NCBI GenBank assembly: GCA_046328715.1 | Contig: JAXLWB010000069.1 | Span: 1-48,858 of the forward strand | Origin: JAXLWB01 sp046328715 | GTDB taxonomy: Bacteria > Chloroflexota > Anaerolineae > Caldilineales > Caldilineaceae | DNA length: 48,858 nucleotides | Reading direction: 5' to 3' | Shown here: in pieces, positions 1 through 9,226 of the stretch | How positions within the stretch are numbered: the first letter of the stretch is position 1 | Layout: every line of letters begins with the position of its first letter | Notes under the pieces: model-generated | Database searches by the model: none | What the model saw: the letters and a program-made list of their open reading frames with translations, nothing else | Told to the model about the DNA's origin: nothing | Position numbers and translations under genes: made by a program

Positions 1-884
1 ATTACCCTGAACTGCGCGATGCATTAGAGAAGTTGCAACTCAACGATGCCGCCCTGACCTACGAAGCCGAGACGAGCCAGGCCCTTGGCTTTGGTTTCCG
101 ACTTGGCTTTCTCGGACTCTTTCACATGGAGATCGTCCAGGAGCGGTTGGAACGTGAATATGACATGGACATCATCTTCACCGCCCCCTCAGTGGAATAT
201 CGGGTAATGAAAACCGACGGCGAGATGATCGCCATCGACAGTCCAGCCGCCCTGCCCGACCCGACTTATATCGATTTTATCGAAGAGCCGTGGTGCGAAT
301 TGCGCATCTTTACCCCGGCGGACTATATCGGTAATGTGCTCGAACTGATCACCAAACGACGTGGTGAATTGAAGAACCAGAGTTGGCTCGACACCAAACG
401 GGTCGAAATTGCCGCCATCATCCCGCTCTCGGAAATCATCGTTGACTTTTACAACGAACTCAAAGCACGCACCAAAGGCTACGCCAGCATGGACTACACC
501 CTCGACGAATATCGCCAGTCCGACATGGTCAAGCTCGACGTGCTCGTCAACGAGCAGCCAGTGGATGCACTGAGCGTGATCGTCCACCGTGAGTTTGCCT
601 ACCCCAAGGGCCAAAAGCTGGTGAGCAAGATGAAAGAGATCATCCCACGCCAGATGTTCGTCGTGCCAATTCAGGCGGCGGTGGGGAATAAGGTGATCAG
701 TCGGGCTAATGTTCAAGCGATGAGAAAAGATGTCCTCTCGAAGTGTTATGGAGGTGACATCAGCCGCAAGAGAAAACTTTTAGAGAAGCAAAAAGAGGGG
801 AAGAAACGCATGAAAATGGTCGGTAGCGTTGAAATCCCCCAAGAGGCATTTATGTCGATTTTGAGTTTGGAAGATGAGGACTGA
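1..884 (+). CDS. lepA: Elongation factor 4 (LepA), C-terminal part
   Basis: LepA is a ribosome-binding translational GTPase that acts on stalled or mis-translocated elongating ribosomes in the cytoplasm. The reading frame is open from base 3, so the 5' half including the G domain lies outside the window; about 294 of the usual roughly 600 residues are present. Visible are the segment ETSQALGFGFRLGFLGLFHM, the domain with YIDFIEEPWCELRIFTP, and the LepA-specific C-terminal domain with GGDISRKRKLLEKQKEGKKR and PQEAFMSIL, which separates it from EF-G and TypA. The frame is clean to its TGA at 882-884. A convergent homing endonuclease gene ends six bases downstream, and lepA is the last intact gene before a long block of frameshifted genes. 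Confidence 0.97.
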   Translation, partial: YPELRDALEKLQLNDAALTYEAETSQALGFGFRLGFLGLFHMEIVQERLEREYDMDIIFTAPSVEYRVMKTDGEMIAIDSPAALPDPTYIDFIEEPWCELRIFTPADYIGNVLELITKRRGELKNQSWLDTKRVEIAAIIPLSEIIVDFYNELKARTKGYASMDYTLDEYRQSDMVKLDVLVNEQPVDALSVIVHREFAYPKGQKLVSKMKEIIPRQMFVVPIQAAVGNKVISRANVQAMRKDVLSKCYGGDISRKRKLLEKQKEGKKRMKMVGSVEIPQEAFMSILSLEDED

Positions 885-890
885 GCCCAG

Positions 891-1864
891 TTACTCTCGC
901 AGACGTTCCCACTTTGTTCGTTTACGACTTAGGCCAGGAACGTCTGCGTTGTAATACATAAACTCACCCACTTGCCTAGCTCCAATAGACTCGGACCATA
1001 AGTTGATTCCGTAAATTCGTCCATTAATGTTGGCCAGACGTTGAATGGAATCACGTAACCACTCTAAATATTAGCCGACTACCGGATGTAAATAGTCCCA
1101 GTAAGCGAAGGCGTTTGTTTTGGACTGGCACTCCAGCAACCATCTCCATCAAACTCACCACGTAGGAAATCTCTAAAATATTGATCAGAATGCGTAACAC
1201 CCCAATTGTATTGCTCTTGTTGGGTGTCAATCCACTTAGACGCGCACGATAGAGATGATCACTGAAAATAATATGATATTGCTTCTTATAGCTAGCACGT
1301 TGTTCGATTCGGACGTGGACTTGAGTCGCTTGTAAATCTCCCCATTCTTCTGCTGATACGTCATCGCGATGTAATCCAAACAACGGCAATAATGATCAAT
1401 AATTTGATCAGTTGAAGCAAGACGAACTTCATTTGAATTACTTTTGCAAATTCCCATCGGATGCGATTAGTCCTACAGCATAAGCAAATTCAGACGACCA
1501 GAGTAAACGCTCGCCTGGAACAATTTGCTTGACCTTGTCCCAGCCTCCTTGTTTGATCGCAATGCCATGTTCGCGCAGGCGAAGGTAAACAACAGAAGTA
1601 GCACAGCGATAAATGTCAGCAATTTCGGGTGCAGTCCGATTTTCTTGAATATAAAGACGCTCCAATTCGCTTTTCGGAATGTCAATATAGACATAATCTT
1701 CATGACCGCGTGTGACAAGTCCATATTCAGCCATTCGGTTGCCAATCGTTTTTGGATTCACGCCAAATATTGCCGCAATTTCCCGCTGTTTCAATCCTTT
1801 CTCAAAATACAGCTCCTCCAGAACCTCTTTTGGAAATCGGAATGTAATCACTACGCTTTTTCAT
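891..1864 (-). pseudogene. LAGLIDADG homing endonuclease with two N-terminal HTH motifs, frameshifted
   Basis: The gene reads as a free-standing homing endonuclease, a DNA enzyme that cuts a long target site to promote its own spread. From ATG 1864 it starts MKKRSDYIPISK, shifts frame in an A-run near 1835, then shows two helix-turn-helix motifs (QREIAAIFGVNPKTI; APEIADIYRCATSVV) and the first LAGLIDADG helix YAVGLIASDG. A shift at about 1441, again in an A-run, leads to EVRLASTDQIIDHY. After another near 1382 comes IIFSDHLYRARLSGLTPNKS, and after one near 1190 the second catalytic helix DQYFRDFLRGEFDGDG. A further break near 1080 precedes EWLRDSIQRLANINGRIYG and the C-terminal ADVPGLSRKRTKWERLRE with stop at 891-893. 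Both LAGLIDADG motifs and the acidic residues survive, so decay is recent or the indels are sequence errors. Confidence 0.85.
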
Positions 1865-2108
1865 CGGCTTACCTTTTCGTGAATATTAATTTGATGAACA
1901 ACAACGGGAGTTTCCAAGTAGGTATGAACGACAGTTTACTTCCCGTACCTCTTGACACTTAAAAAAGATTGAGATCCAACGACTCTAAAACGTCATAAAG
2001 CACCAACATCTCTGTGTGCATTGCTTGTGGGAAATCAAGACCAGCATCATCTTGGAATTCGCGCTGTAGTTGGCGCAATGCGAATAAACCTTTAACTGCT
2101 GTCTCCAT
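1861..2108 (-). pseudogene. Small hypothetical protein upstream of the endonuclease, frameshifted
   Basis: From ATG 2108 the frame encodes METAVKGLFALRQLQREFQ and continues to LYDVLESLDLNLF, 49 residues, before a stop at 1959-1961 that sits just after a run of six T. If the T-run is one base shorter the frame continues as KCQEV; a second shift leads to TVVHTYLETPVVVHQINIHE and a TGA at 1861-1863. That TGA overlaps the endonuclease ATG as ATGA, the usual sign of translational coupling. The restored product would be about 82 residues, acidic and mostly helical, with no family I recognise. A good sigma-70-type promoter lies about 95 bases upstream. The alternative is a genuine 49-residue gene with unrelated sequence after it. 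Confidence 0.5.
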
Positions 2109-2207
2109 AATAGTCTCACAAGGGTTTAAGATTGACTTCTGGCACCTGAATTACACTCACAACTACTCAATTCGACATTGTATGCAAATGCGTCAATTTT
2201 CACCTCT

Positions 2208-2236
2208 ATTATATGCAAAAAAGTCAAAATAGTCAA
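2208..2236 (-). promoter_or_regulatory. Sigma-70-type promoter for the small protein/endonuclease cassette
   Basis: On the minus strand the sequence reads TTGACT (2236-2231), a 17-base spacer and TATAAT (2213-2208), an almost perfect vegetative promoter pointing at ATG 2108. Transcription would start near 2201, giving a leader of about 93 bases. Direct copies of TATGCAAA at 2181-2188 and 2213-2220 overlap or flank it and could be operator half-sites for the divergent XRE-type regulator; that link is inference. Confidence 0.65.
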
Positions 2237-2244
2237 GCAGCAAT

Positions 2245-2583
2245 ATGTGATAAAGCGACAAAATCACCTTTATCGCCCAAAGGTTACAAGATACACTGGA
2301 TAAACCGAGGGAATGGCACAACTAGGAGGGCGCAAACGCATTAGTTATGCTGAATACGTACGTAAAACGATCCCAAAATGCCTGGTGCCGATTTCATCGC
2401 CAACCTCGTCCTCAACACTGGAGTCAACGCTAATTGGCTCTTGACCGGCGAGGGCGATATGTTCAACGCCGAGTCGCGGTAGAAACGGGGATGCAGGAGT
2501 TGTGGGCGGTTCATCAGCGGTTGGGCGAGAAGGAGCGGGCGCTGTTGTTAGAAGTTGCCAGAGCATTTGAGAAGAGAGAATAA
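2245..2583 (+). pseudogene. XRE/Cro-CI-type HTH regulator, frameshifted
   Basis: Pieces of one small regulator are readable in three frames. The order is KITFIAQRLQDTLDKPREW, then ISYAEYV, then PGADFIANLVLNTGVNANWL followed by LTGEGDMF, then MQELWAVHQRLGEKERALLL and ARAFEKRE with TAA at 2581-2583. The NTGVNANWLLTGEG segment is typical of the end of phage-repressor-like HTH domains. ATG 2245 is the likely start but is itself out of frame with the first piece. It is divergent from the endonuclease cassette across a 137-base gap holding that cassette's promoter, and it stands directly before the ATPase/HNH pair, so it may control one or both. The C-terminal helix looks like a dimerisation segment. 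No intact frame longer than about 40 codons remains. Confidence 0.7.
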
Positions 2584-2629
2584 AATCCGCCGTTCTAATT
2601 TCAAGTGAGTTGTGATAGGATCATTCTCT

Positions 2630-3919
2630 ATGAATGTCCAGTTTAAGTTTGAGGAGGAGCGATGCGTCTCAAGTATCTTTCACTTGGAAAATATCGGCCT
2701 GTTTATCGAAGCTGATCTGGAGTTTATTCCAGAGGGTGAGGCTACGCCCGTAACTTTGATTACAGGCGAAAATGGCACGGGAAAGAGTATTTTGCTTGAG
2801 GCAATTCGTAGAGGTTAATTCCTCAATACACCTTGTTAGAACGTGATCTACGTCGTCGAGGAGCAGAGCAAAGCGCAAATATACAAATCAAACTCGATTT
2901 TGAAGATGCAGAATTAGAAGTTCAACAAGATTATGAACTAGACTCTGTGAGGATTTCCGATAATCAAGTAAAAGCAAGGAACGTCAAGACACAGGAAAAT
3001 CTGCTTGCATCATTACCAACCCATGTTCAAAATGGTGGCAAGTGTCCAACTGGATTGTGGATTATTGGCCCTCTGTTGCAGCAACAGGCACCTATAAAGT
3101 AGATAACCTCAAAAGCCCGAATCACAAATCAGTTCTCAACAATTCTTTAACAGCTGATCGAACTAAGTCTGACGTTACTCAGTTGATTTGCCATTTCGAC
3201 TATTTGCGTTCAAGCGAAGACCCAGCAGAGAGGGAAGTTGGTCAACGCCTCTATGATCTAATGGGCGATTTTATATCGCGCAGTTTGCTAGACGGAGGTC
3301 GTTTCAGCCATGTGGCGCGCTTTCACCGCGAGCCAATCGTCGTACAAAATGGTGTTCAAGTCGGCCTAGCAAATCTCAGCAGCGGAATTCCTATCTGATC
3401 CAGTCGCTTATCGGTCTCCAAAGATGTATTCAGTCGCACAGCTAAGAGGCGATAATAGCAGCGAACTTTACCAATATTCCTGGTTTGCTACTCATCGACG
3501 AAGCGGAAAATCAGTTAGCATCCAAAGTGGCAAAAGCGCTTAATCCCGATGATTCTGGAGTTTTTTCTCAATCTTCAGATCATTGCCGCTACCCATTCTC
3601 CGTTTATCTCTTCAGTGAAAATGCCCATTGCTTTGTCTGCAAATCAGAGATCGACCACTGTGCTGCTGATGAAAGTGCGCAGTATTCAAACAGACCAATC
3701 GATGGAGATTTTGCCATTCCGCTTTTGGAGAAACGCAGCCATTTAACCAGGAAATCTCAGCGCTGCTGGAAAACCGAAGAATAGCCGGGTAATAAGGAAA
3801 TCGCAAAGAACGGTTGCGTAGATTTTCGAGCTGAGCTAAAGACCCTCAACCCTACCCACTTTGCCTTTCTCGATCTTGATAAATTAATGGCTTCAGTTCT
3901 GGAATGGAAAGGGTCATAA
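2630..3919 (+). pseudogene. AAA-type ATPase of a Septu-like defence pair (PtuA-like), frameshifted
   Basis: This is an ABC/OLD-type AAA ATPase. Walker A is TGENGTGKSILLEAIR about residues 45-60 from ATG 2630. A frame change gives LERDLRRRGAEQSANIQIKL. Another, near 3040, gives NWIVDYWPSVAATGTYKVDN and the signature-like NLSSG. Walker B is PGLLLIDEAENQL near 3480, and the H-loop is QIIAATHSPFISS near 3580. The C-terminus ends FLDLDKLMASVLEWKGS with TAA 3917-3919. That stop overlaps the next ATG as TAATG. ATPases of this form paired with a TIGR02646-type HNH protein are known from Septu and some retron defence loci; there the ATPase senses infection and the HNH partner cuts nucleic acid. At least five frame changes are needed. 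ATG 2630 is preceded by a weak TAGGA. Confidence 0.75.
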
Positions 3920-4336
3920 TGATTCCCCTAAAACGTCCCCCAGAGCCTCGAATCTTAACGCAAAAAGGATGAAATGGTCGGCAAAGTATTCAGAATTGAG
4001 GCAGACAAAACCAAACGCTCGACCCGGTCACCAGTATGCCCATCCAGACATCAAGGATGCTTTGCGAGCAATGAGCTATCACAAATGCTTCTATTGTGAA
4101 CGCAAATTGAGCGAGAGGATCAGGTGAGAATATTACAAGGGAGGTCGCTGCACATCCTCATCTCGCCTGAAATGGGAAAACTTATTTCTTGCCTGTGCGG
4201 AATGTAACAAGCGCAAAAGCGTCCTCATAAAGAGATTCCGGTTGATACGTGCCTCAACCCATGTGATGAAAGCTCGCGCCGAACGAACATCCTCACATTT
4301 GAACAGGAGATCATTCGAGCCAAACCATTCAACTAA
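3919..4336 (+). pseudogene. HNH endonuclease, TIGR02646/PtuB-like partner of the ATPase, frameshifted
   Basis: ATG 3919 overlaps the ATPase stop. The start MIPLKRPPEPRILTQK is followed by a one-base shift after an A-run, then KYSELRQTKPNARPGHQYAH, PDIKDALRAMSYHKCFYCER and KLSE, which gives the first Cys-x-x-Cys. A premature TGA and a shift follow, then LKWENLFLACAECNKRKS, the second Cys pair and the conserved WxNLxLAC element. The tail reads DTCLNPCDESSRRTNILTFE and RAKPFN with TAA 4334-4336. The conserved start with a PPEP element and the two Cys pairs fit the TIGR02646 HNH group. Sequence to about 4495 (KDYTRFQKRAKW, then STLEDIRKRQIADGG) may be the rest of the same protein in other frames. 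I see no separate gene between 4337 and 4550. Confidence 0.72.
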
Positions 4337-4550
4337 AGGACTACACACGATTCCAGAAAAGAGCGAAATGGTGACGACCTTAAACTGTAACGATTACGCA
4401 GGTTACAAGGTTTATCAACTCTTGAGGATATTCGAAAGCGCCAAATCGCCGATGGTGGACGGGTAATCAATGAGCAAGAAAAGAACTCTTGTTGAGTTTC
4501 CAACAACCTGACCAGCCATTTTCGTTGATGTTTCACTATTTTGCTGGAAA

Positions 4551-5415
4551 ATGAGTTTTGGCGCCATTTATTCTGTGCCAGTAAATCATCCGCCACAAAA
4601 TCCCTCGGCCAACACTTCCTCAGCGACACATCCACCTCTCGCATCGTCGCCGCAGCAGAATTGACAAAGACGACACCGGGCTCGAGATTGGCTCTGGCCC
4701 CGGCAGCTTTGACCTGCCATTCTGGCCGCCCAAGCTGGACAAACACGCACGCTATCGAACTCGACACCCGCCTCATCGAACCGCTCCGCTTCACTGCTAA
4801 ACCAGGCCCCATGGAGATTGTGCATGGTGATATTCTGGAGATGGAATTAAAGATCGATGGTGGGGAGATGGAGAGAGGAAGAGATTGCGGATTGCGATTG
4901 CGGGTTACGGAATCGTGCCACAAATCCGCAATCGTAAACGTCGCCAATCTTCCATTTACATCACCTCCGCCGTGCTGCGTCATATCCCAGAAGCGTCGGT
5001 CAAGCCGACGGTGGCCGTACTCATGGTGCAGAAGGAGGCGGTGAACGCATTGCGGCGCAGCCGGGCTAACCTCTCGTTGCTGGCGATTAGTGTGCAGTTT
5101 TTTATTCGCAGGCGAAGATTGTACATCGGGTACCGGCGAGCGTTTTCAGTCCGCCGCCTGAAGGTTGATAGCAGTCTGCGCCTGGATCTGCTACCTGGGC
5201 CAGCAGTTGCAGATGTGGGATGTGGGAGAAATTTTCTCGACGTAATGGGCGGGGTTCAGTCAGAAGCGCAAACAGTTGCTGAATAGCCCAGTGCCGGACT
5301 CAGGCTGTCCAAAGCTGAGATTGAAACTCGGCTACATTTCGTGGGGATTGGACCTCCCAAACGCCGCCGAAACTTTATCTCTACAGGAATGGGCGAACTC
5401 TATCGTACTTTGTAA
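4551..5415 (+). pseudogene. rsmA: 16S rRNA dimethyladenosine transferase, frameshifted
   Basis: RsmA/KsgA dimethylates two adjacent adenosines near the 3' end of 16S rRNA using S-adenosylmethionine. Signatures are spread over several frames: ATKSLGQHFLSDTSTSRIVA, the cofactor loop LEIGSGPGS, ELDTRLIEPL, EIVHGDILEM, the catalytic NLPF with YITSAVLRHIPEA one frame over, KPTVAVLMVQKEAV, LSLLAISVQFF and KVDSSL. The C-terminus is AGFSQKRKQLLNS, AETLSLQEW and ELYRTL with TAA 5413-5415. A hairpin built of GATTGCG repeats (4877-4953) lies between the HGDILE segment and NLPF. The gene is almost universal, so its disruption here argues either for a second copy elsewhere or for sequence errors in this block. 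Confidence 0.82.
4877..4953. repeat. Repeat-armed hairpin inside rsmA
   Basis: The left arm is GGAAGAGATTGCGGATTGCG continued by ATTGCGG (4877-4903), a run of GATTGCG-like units. The right arm (4926-4953) pairs with it through CCGCAATCG and TCTTCC. The element interrupts the rsmA frame just before the NLPF codons, so it is either a linker encoded by a mobile repeat or an insertion that broke the gene. Confidence 0.5.
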
Positions 5416-5439
5416 TAAAATCGCAACTATCCAGTCGTA

Positions 5440-5513
5440 GAGACGCGGATAATAGGAAGCGCGGATTAGATGTGTCTACGAGAGCGATCCGCGTTATCAA
5501 ATATCAGCGTCTC
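5440..5513. repeat. Inverted repeat after rsmA
   Basis: GAGACGC (5440-5446) and GCGTCTC (5507-5513) are perfect arms. Between them are further paired pieces based on GCGGAT/ATCCGC units. It starts 25 bases after the rsmA stop and probably acts as a terminator or mRNA 3' structure. There is no clear T-run. Confidence 0.45.
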
Positions 5514-5541
5514 TCAACAGCCCCCAACAGTCACCAAAATT

Positions 5542-8500
5542 TCACGCAAATGTTGGATTCAGAACCCCGCACGTTAGTAAGTGACTTATTTTCCCCTTAC
5601 TAACGCGGCCCCAGCTGACCCTCATCACACCAAACCACTTAACAATCGCTCCGCTGACTCGCCAATCGAACGGACGTAGTCTAAAAGTGACGCACTTAGT
5701 TCCTTGCAGTGGCGCACTGTTGGTTGCAACCGCAATGGCCATCATTGATGCCGAGATACTCTTCGAGCAGGCTACGCTTTCCCGCAAAAGTGCAGTGCCT
5801 GGCGCAGGATCTTGCAATATCTTCAGATCTCCTTCCTGAGCGGCAATTTCAGCCAGGGCCGAGCAGCGCACGTACATGGGTGTAGGGGTAAAAGTTGCCG
5901 CTATCGGCCAACGCGGCTTGCAGTAGTGCTCTTCGGCATCCTCCGTTCACGCGCCGGTAGCACGAGTCCTAACCCAATATTAGCGCGCCATTGCGATAGG
6001 TGGCGTAGGTTTTGCGTTCACCGAGAAAGTCGAGCACGCGACGCAGGCGGCGTTCCGCTTCCTCCACCCGTCCAGCTTGCAGCGAGAGAAAACCGCTAAG
6101 GATGCGTGGCCACATGCTTGCCAACCCTGGAAGCTGCCCCAGGTACGGTACGGTTGATCGCCACACTCTTCTCGTTGAGCACTGGTCGCTCAGAATCACC
6201 GTAATGGCGTGCTGCCGCTTTCTCAGTTGATGATAGGCGGTGCTGGCGATGGAGGGTTGCGCCGTTTCGTTCGCCAGTCCACCACCTTGTAGACAATAGG
6301 GTAGCCTCACCCAGTTGGCCTTGAACCAACAAGGACCCAGCCATAGTCGGGCAAGGCAAACGGAAGTAACCGGTTCGAAGACGTGCAGCAGGTCAGCGAC
6401 CGATCAGCAATGACCGGTGGCAGGTAAACGGTGACCACGCATCGTCCTTTGCTGGCGCAGATCGCCGTAGATGATCTGTCGTCTTTGCAGCAGATCATTG
6501 ACCACGCGAGCGCGGAAGTGAGTCTCGCTGGCTTGGGCCAGGGCGGTCACCAACTTTGTAGCAATTCATTGCTTTCACGCTGCTGGCCAAAGAGCGCCAA
6601 CATTGAGGTCAGGCGACTGTAGGTCGTGAGCAGCAAGTTGCGATCACCGCGCCGCTGGCCCATTGTTGCAAGCGGCGATAGGCTTTGGTCATTCCTTCTG
6701 GATCGAAGAGGCTTTTGTAGGCCAGACCGCGCTTCCAGCGCACGCTGGACCAAGGCAGGCGAGCTATCGGGCAGCGACCTGAAGATCCCGAGTGCTCGGT
6801 CAAAGGCCGCGCGCCTGGCGAAAGCCAAATGAGCGCACAGCCATTCGCCTGCTCTGACGCTGAATTGCGCATATTGGGGACGAGCCCCATCTCCGGCCTG
6901 GCTGTAATGAGCGCCACTGCTCGGATTGCGTTCATCCCGATGCAGCTGGACCAGCGTGCCGGCGACGCGCAGATGCCAACGTCGCCGTTGCAGATTGCTC
7001 ATCCCATCATAGGTGGCCTGACGCACCACTTGATGGCGAAGTCGAGCCGGGCGATCGGGTCAGTTCGATCGCGTTGCGCCGTAAAGCACTTTAACCTTCA
7101 GCGGATCGGCATAAAGGCCTGTTCGAGCAGTTCCAAGCTGAAATCACGCCCGATGACGGCACCCACCTGCAAAACGCATAGGCTGCTTCAGGAAGGCGGC
7201 TGATGCGCCCTCAACGATCTCCTGCACGCGACGGTTGCGGCGTAGCGTCATCAATACATTGGCTCGCTGCCCCAGTTGGGGGTAATCATCGATCCAGCTG
7301 GCGGTCGCTTTGATCCGCTGCTTTGACGCTCTTGTAGATCGCGCAACGCCTCGGTGACGAAGAGGGCGTTGCCATGCGTCGTTTCATACAGCACAGAGGT
7401 CAAGGGGTGCAGTGCTGACGTCTGTTCCCCGCCCATCAATTTCACCACATATTGATGGACCTTGTGCCTGGCCAGCCGATGGACGGCTACGTTCTGCTGT
7501 GATTGGGTACGTTTGAGGGCGCGTAGCATTGAGTGCTTCGCTGTCGGCCAACTCGTCGCTGCGGTAGGCAAGCATGAGAAAAAAGGGTGCATCACTCACT
7601 CGCTGTGCCAATCGCCCTAGGACAGCCAGGGTATCTGGATCCGCCCAATGCAGATCATCGAGAAAAAGCACCAGCGGACGTAATGTCGCCAGGGCTGTCA
7701 AAAGGCAACAATGCCATCGATCAAGCGTTATGGTTCTCGTTGGCCAGGGTAAAAATCTCAGCACCAGAGGAAGCAATCACAGGCAGGGCAGGAATACAGG
7801 ATCTGCGTAAAATCGGGAACGATTTGTTGATCGGGAAAGACTATTGTGTGGGAGAGAGTGTAATGCCGCAGTCGGCAGCGTGTGGATGTAACGGCCAGAA
7901 TTGCATCAGCCAAGGAGCAAGGCAAGTGATGTTCCAGGCTTGACAAGCAGCGCTGATCACCGTGGAACCTGATTGGGCGGCTGGTTGCAGGGTCGCATAG
8001 GCCAGACGGGTTTTTGGTTGACGCCCGCTTCACCCTCCAACAGCAAAAGATTGCCCTTGCCAGCGATTGCCTGGGCTAATGCTTGCTCCATGACTGCAAT
8101 CTCTTGATCACGTACGACGAAGAGATCGAGAAAAGGTGGCGTCGAGCGCAGGCATAAAGGTGAGTTGGGGTAAGGCGTGGGGAGATGGGGAAATAGATGT
8201 GAGGATGCTCAACCCTAGGCGAAGCTTTCTCCCCATCTCCCCATCTCCCCATCTCCCGATTTTCCCCGGCGTCTGGATCGTGCGCGGCTGAATCTCCCCG
8301 TTGAGAATGCGTTCGTGCAGCTTTTGGGTGAGCGGGCTAGGGTCAGCACCGAGCTCGTTGGCCAAAATTTCACGACATTTTTCGTAGGCCAGCAGGGCAG
8401 CGGCGCTATCGCCACTTTCGGCCAAATAGCGCATGAGTGACTGGTAAGCATTTTCGCGTACTTCATCTTGTGCTAAAATGCGGCGACAGGCAGCAATGGC

Positions 8501-9071
8501 AGCAGGATAGAGCGCAACTTGGGCATAGGAATCAGCCACCTGTAACAGTGCACCGAAAAATCGTTCACGCAGCCGGTCGCGCTTCATTTTCGGCCCAATC
8601 GGCATAGGGATCGCTGATCAGATAGTCGTCTCGGTAGAGATCAATCGCCGCTTCGAGCAGCTTTTTGGCGCTCTTCGGCTTGGCTGACAGTTCGCGCGCT
8701 GTTGAGCTTGTGCTCAAAATCCTCTACATCGAGCCAAATGTCAGGATGCAAATAAAAGGCATAGCCCGGCATCTGCGTCAGGATGTATTGGGAGGGTGCG
8801 CGATTAGGCCGTTCTGGCTCCAGGACGTTGCGCAGGGAGTTAATTGCGCTGCGTAAGGCGCAGCGGCGGCTTGCGGTGTACTATCCGGCCAAAGAATTTC
8901 GATCAGCCGGTCGGTGGAGACGGGTCGTGGGCGCTCCGTCACCAGGATCTTCAACAGTTGACGGGCTTGGCGCGTATGCCAATCGGTCTCAGTCACGAGG
9001 TGATCACCACGCGCCACCTGAAGTGTACCGAGCATTGCTATCTTGATTTTAGGAGCAGAGACCGCATTCAT
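5542..9071 (-). pseudogene. SARP-type regulator with BTAD, STAND ATPase and TPR-like tail, frameshifted (first copy)
   Basis: From ATG 9071 the protein opens with a winged-helix DNA-binding domain (AMLGTLQVARGDHLV; RLIEILWPDSTPQAA), shifts near 8850, continues LRSAINSLRNVLEPERPNRA and TQMPGYAFYLHPDIWLDVED, and then the bacterial transcriptional activation domain (RDDYLISDPYADW; ACRRILAQDEVRENAYQSL; ELGADPSP). The ATPase part shows LLLLEGEAGV followed out of frame by TRLAYATLQ, and Walker B VLFLDDLHWADPDTLAVLG. A long helical region runs to about 5550; its exact end is uncertain. Length near 3.5 kb matches the intact relative at 40113. Such proteins couple nucleotide-dependent signalling to promoter activation. 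Between the BTAD and the ATPase lies a CCCCATCT repeat. It diverges from the DUF1992 gene across 155 bases. Confidence 0.78.
8178..8257. repeat. Hairpin with CTCCCCAT tandem arm inside the first SARP gene
   Basis: TGGGGAGATGGGGAAA (8178-8193) faces about three and a half copies of the 8-base unit CTCCCCAT (8226-8257). The element falls in the linker between the BTAD and ATPase domains of the broken regulator and would encode a Gly/Trp/Asp/Met-rich stretch. The same octamer recurs in intergenic hairpins at 9824-9856 and, as a single arm, near 21275. Confidence 0.6.
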
Positions 9072-9226
9072 TACAGAAATTCTACCCTAAGTAAGATAAG
9101 TTTCAAAGGACTATGGCGCAGTGCGTTATCTTCGAGTAGCTGGCAAGTATCTCAATCAATTTGCGAAATCAGGAGGGGTGATTACCTCGAACCTCACCTC
9201 TTACTCTCCGAATGTAGGAGCAATCT

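Noticed and set aside
189..716. 175-codon minus-strand frame
   Set aside because: Antisense shadow of lepA, which is certain on the plus strand.
1525..1962. 145-codon plus-strand frame
   Set aside because: It is the antisense of the homing endonuclease N-terminus and its upstream partner, whose motifs are clear on the minus strand.
4337..4550. Separate gene after the HNH nuclease
   Set aside because: Short pieces such as STLEDIRKRQIADGG are readable but match no family I know and may be the frameshifted end of the HNH protein.
8221..8260. CRISPR-like or satellite array from the CTCCCCAT repeats
   Set aside because: The repeats are contiguous 8-mers without spacers and occur as hairpin arms, so this is a microsatellite, not a CRISPR array.
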